A stretch of 5,491 nucleotides of DNA from Micrococcales bacterium (lineage in GTDB: Bacteria > Actinomycetota > Actinomycetes > Actinomycetales > Dermatophilaceae). The notes below the pieces were generated by a model that saw only the letters and a list, made by a program, of their open reading frames with translations, searched no databases and had not been told where the DNA came from. The DNA lies in assembly GCA_030452775.1 (NCBI GenBank), contig JAKDLQ010000158.1, forward strand, positions 1 to 5,491. The letters are read 5' to 3'. Position numbers and translations under genes: made by a program. Shown one piece after another: positions 5,022-5,491 of the stretch; positions within the stretch are counted from its first letter, which is position 1, and the number at the start of each line of letters is the position of its first letter.

Positions 5022-5491
5022 ATGTCGCAGGAGTCCGACCGGCACCCGCCGGCGCCTGAGACGCGGGAGTCGCTGCGACACGAGATGAGTGCGGGCTTCC
5101 GTCGAGCGATCGGTCTCACGGCGCTCGGGACGATCCTGCCCGGGGCCGGGCTGACCCAGACCCGGAGCAGGCGGCTCGGGTGGACGCTCCTCGGCCTCTT
5201 CCTCGCGCTCCTCGCCCTCGTCGCGTATCCGCTGCTGACCCAGGGGACGGTGGCGACCGCCCTGGACGTGATCAGCCGGCCGGCGCTCGTCCAGGCGATC
5301 GGCTTCGGCTTCGCGGTCTGCGGCCTGGTGTGGTGCGCCTCCATCGTGCTGACCGCCATTCGGGCCAGGCCCCCGCAGCTCGACACCCGGCGCGTCCAGT
5401 TGCTCACCGCGTTCACCACCGTCATGGTGCTGCTCATCGCTGCACTGTCAAACACGGTGGCCCAGAACACCACCGTCACCAAGGACACCAA
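5022..5491 (+). CDS. Probable LCP (LytR-CpsA-Psr) family protein, N-terminal membrane part only
   Basis: The 156 visible residues are cut by the window end. A charged cytoplasmic start (about 1-27) is followed by RRAIGLTALGTILPGAGL (27-44) and the basic TRSRRLGW. Hydrophobic helices then lie near 52-72, 89-112 and 127-145. This combination (PGAGL motif, TR.RRLGW, several helices) is what I recall at the N-terminus of actinobacterial LCP proteins. Those proteins transfer undecaprenyl-linked glycopolymers such as teichoic acids or arabinogalactan onto peptidoglycan outside the membrane, using an arginine-rich LCP domain. That domain would lie beyond 5491 and is not seen, so the catalytic role is inference. 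Most LCP proteins have a single membrane helix; this subgroup carries extra ones. Alternatively it is an unrelated membrane protein. It reads away from tRNA-Ser, 193 bp upstream. Confidence 0.65.
   Translation, partial: MSQESDRHPPAPETRESLRHEMSAGFRRAIGLTALGTILPGAGLTQTRSRRLGWTLLGLFLALLALVAYPLLTQGTVATALDVISRPALVQAIGFGFAVCGLVWCASIVLTAIRARPPQLDTRRVQLLTAFTTVMVLLIAALSNTVAQNTTVTKDT

Noticed and set aside
4151..5059. 302-residue plus-strand frame overlapping the DUF6328 gene and tRNA-Ser
   Set aside because: Out-of-frame shadow running through a tRNA gene; Arg/Pro/Ala-rich with no family features.
1..5491. CRISPR array, toxin-antitoxin pair, secretion or defence cassette
   Set aside because: No repeat-spacer periodicity and no second small gene pair is present; every convincing coding region is accounted for by metabolic or envelope proteins.

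Overview
The window is a high-GC (about two thirds G+C) chromosomal segment of an actinobacterium. GC-rich third codon positions, a GTP-type PEP carboxykinase with an actinobacterial N-terminus, a DUF6328 membrane protein and an LCP protein with a multi-pass membrane N-terminus all fit the Micrococcales, perhaps an Intrasporangiaceae-like genus. That taxonomic call rests on remembered protein resemblance and is an inference.

Layout, left to right. Positions 1-1370, minus strand: the first 456 residues of an ACSF2-like acyl-CoA synthetase, with its C-terminus cut by the window edge. Positions 1371-1548: its leader and a hairpin that probably ends the tRNA transcript. Positions 1549-1621, minus strand: tRNA-Arg(ACG). 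Positions 1622-2107: a 486-bp stretch with no convincing gene but many short repeats and dyads. These include a tandem CGCAA half-site array, a near-consensus CRP/GlxR box and two inverted repeats. Positions 2108-3928, plus strand: complete pckG, starting at TTG. Positions 3929-4112: a C-rich stretch and a 70-nt hairpin with about 30 base pairs. Positions 4113-4637, plus strand: a four-helix DUF6328 membrane protein. Positions 4638-4738: two hairpins placed to separate the convergent DUF6328 gene and tRNA. Positions 4739-4828, minus strand: tRNA-Ser(GCT) with an encoded CCA and a plausible promoter behind it. Positions 5022-5491, plus strand: the membrane-spanning N-terminus of a probable LCP (LytR-CpsA-Psr) cell-wall ligase, cut by the right edge.

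Metabolically, the synthetase (activation of fatty or other carboxylic acids) and PEP carboxykinase (first committed step of gluconeogenesis from oxaloacetate) would both suit growth on fatty acids or other non-sugar carbon. A cAMP-receptor-type box upstream of pckG would fit carbon-status control. They are not an operon: they are divergent, with a tRNA gene and a long regulatory region between them. I see no mobile element, CRISPR array, toxin-antitoxin pair or defence cassette. The window looks like ordinary core chromosome. Its least explained parts are the pckG upstream region and the long hairpin after pckG.
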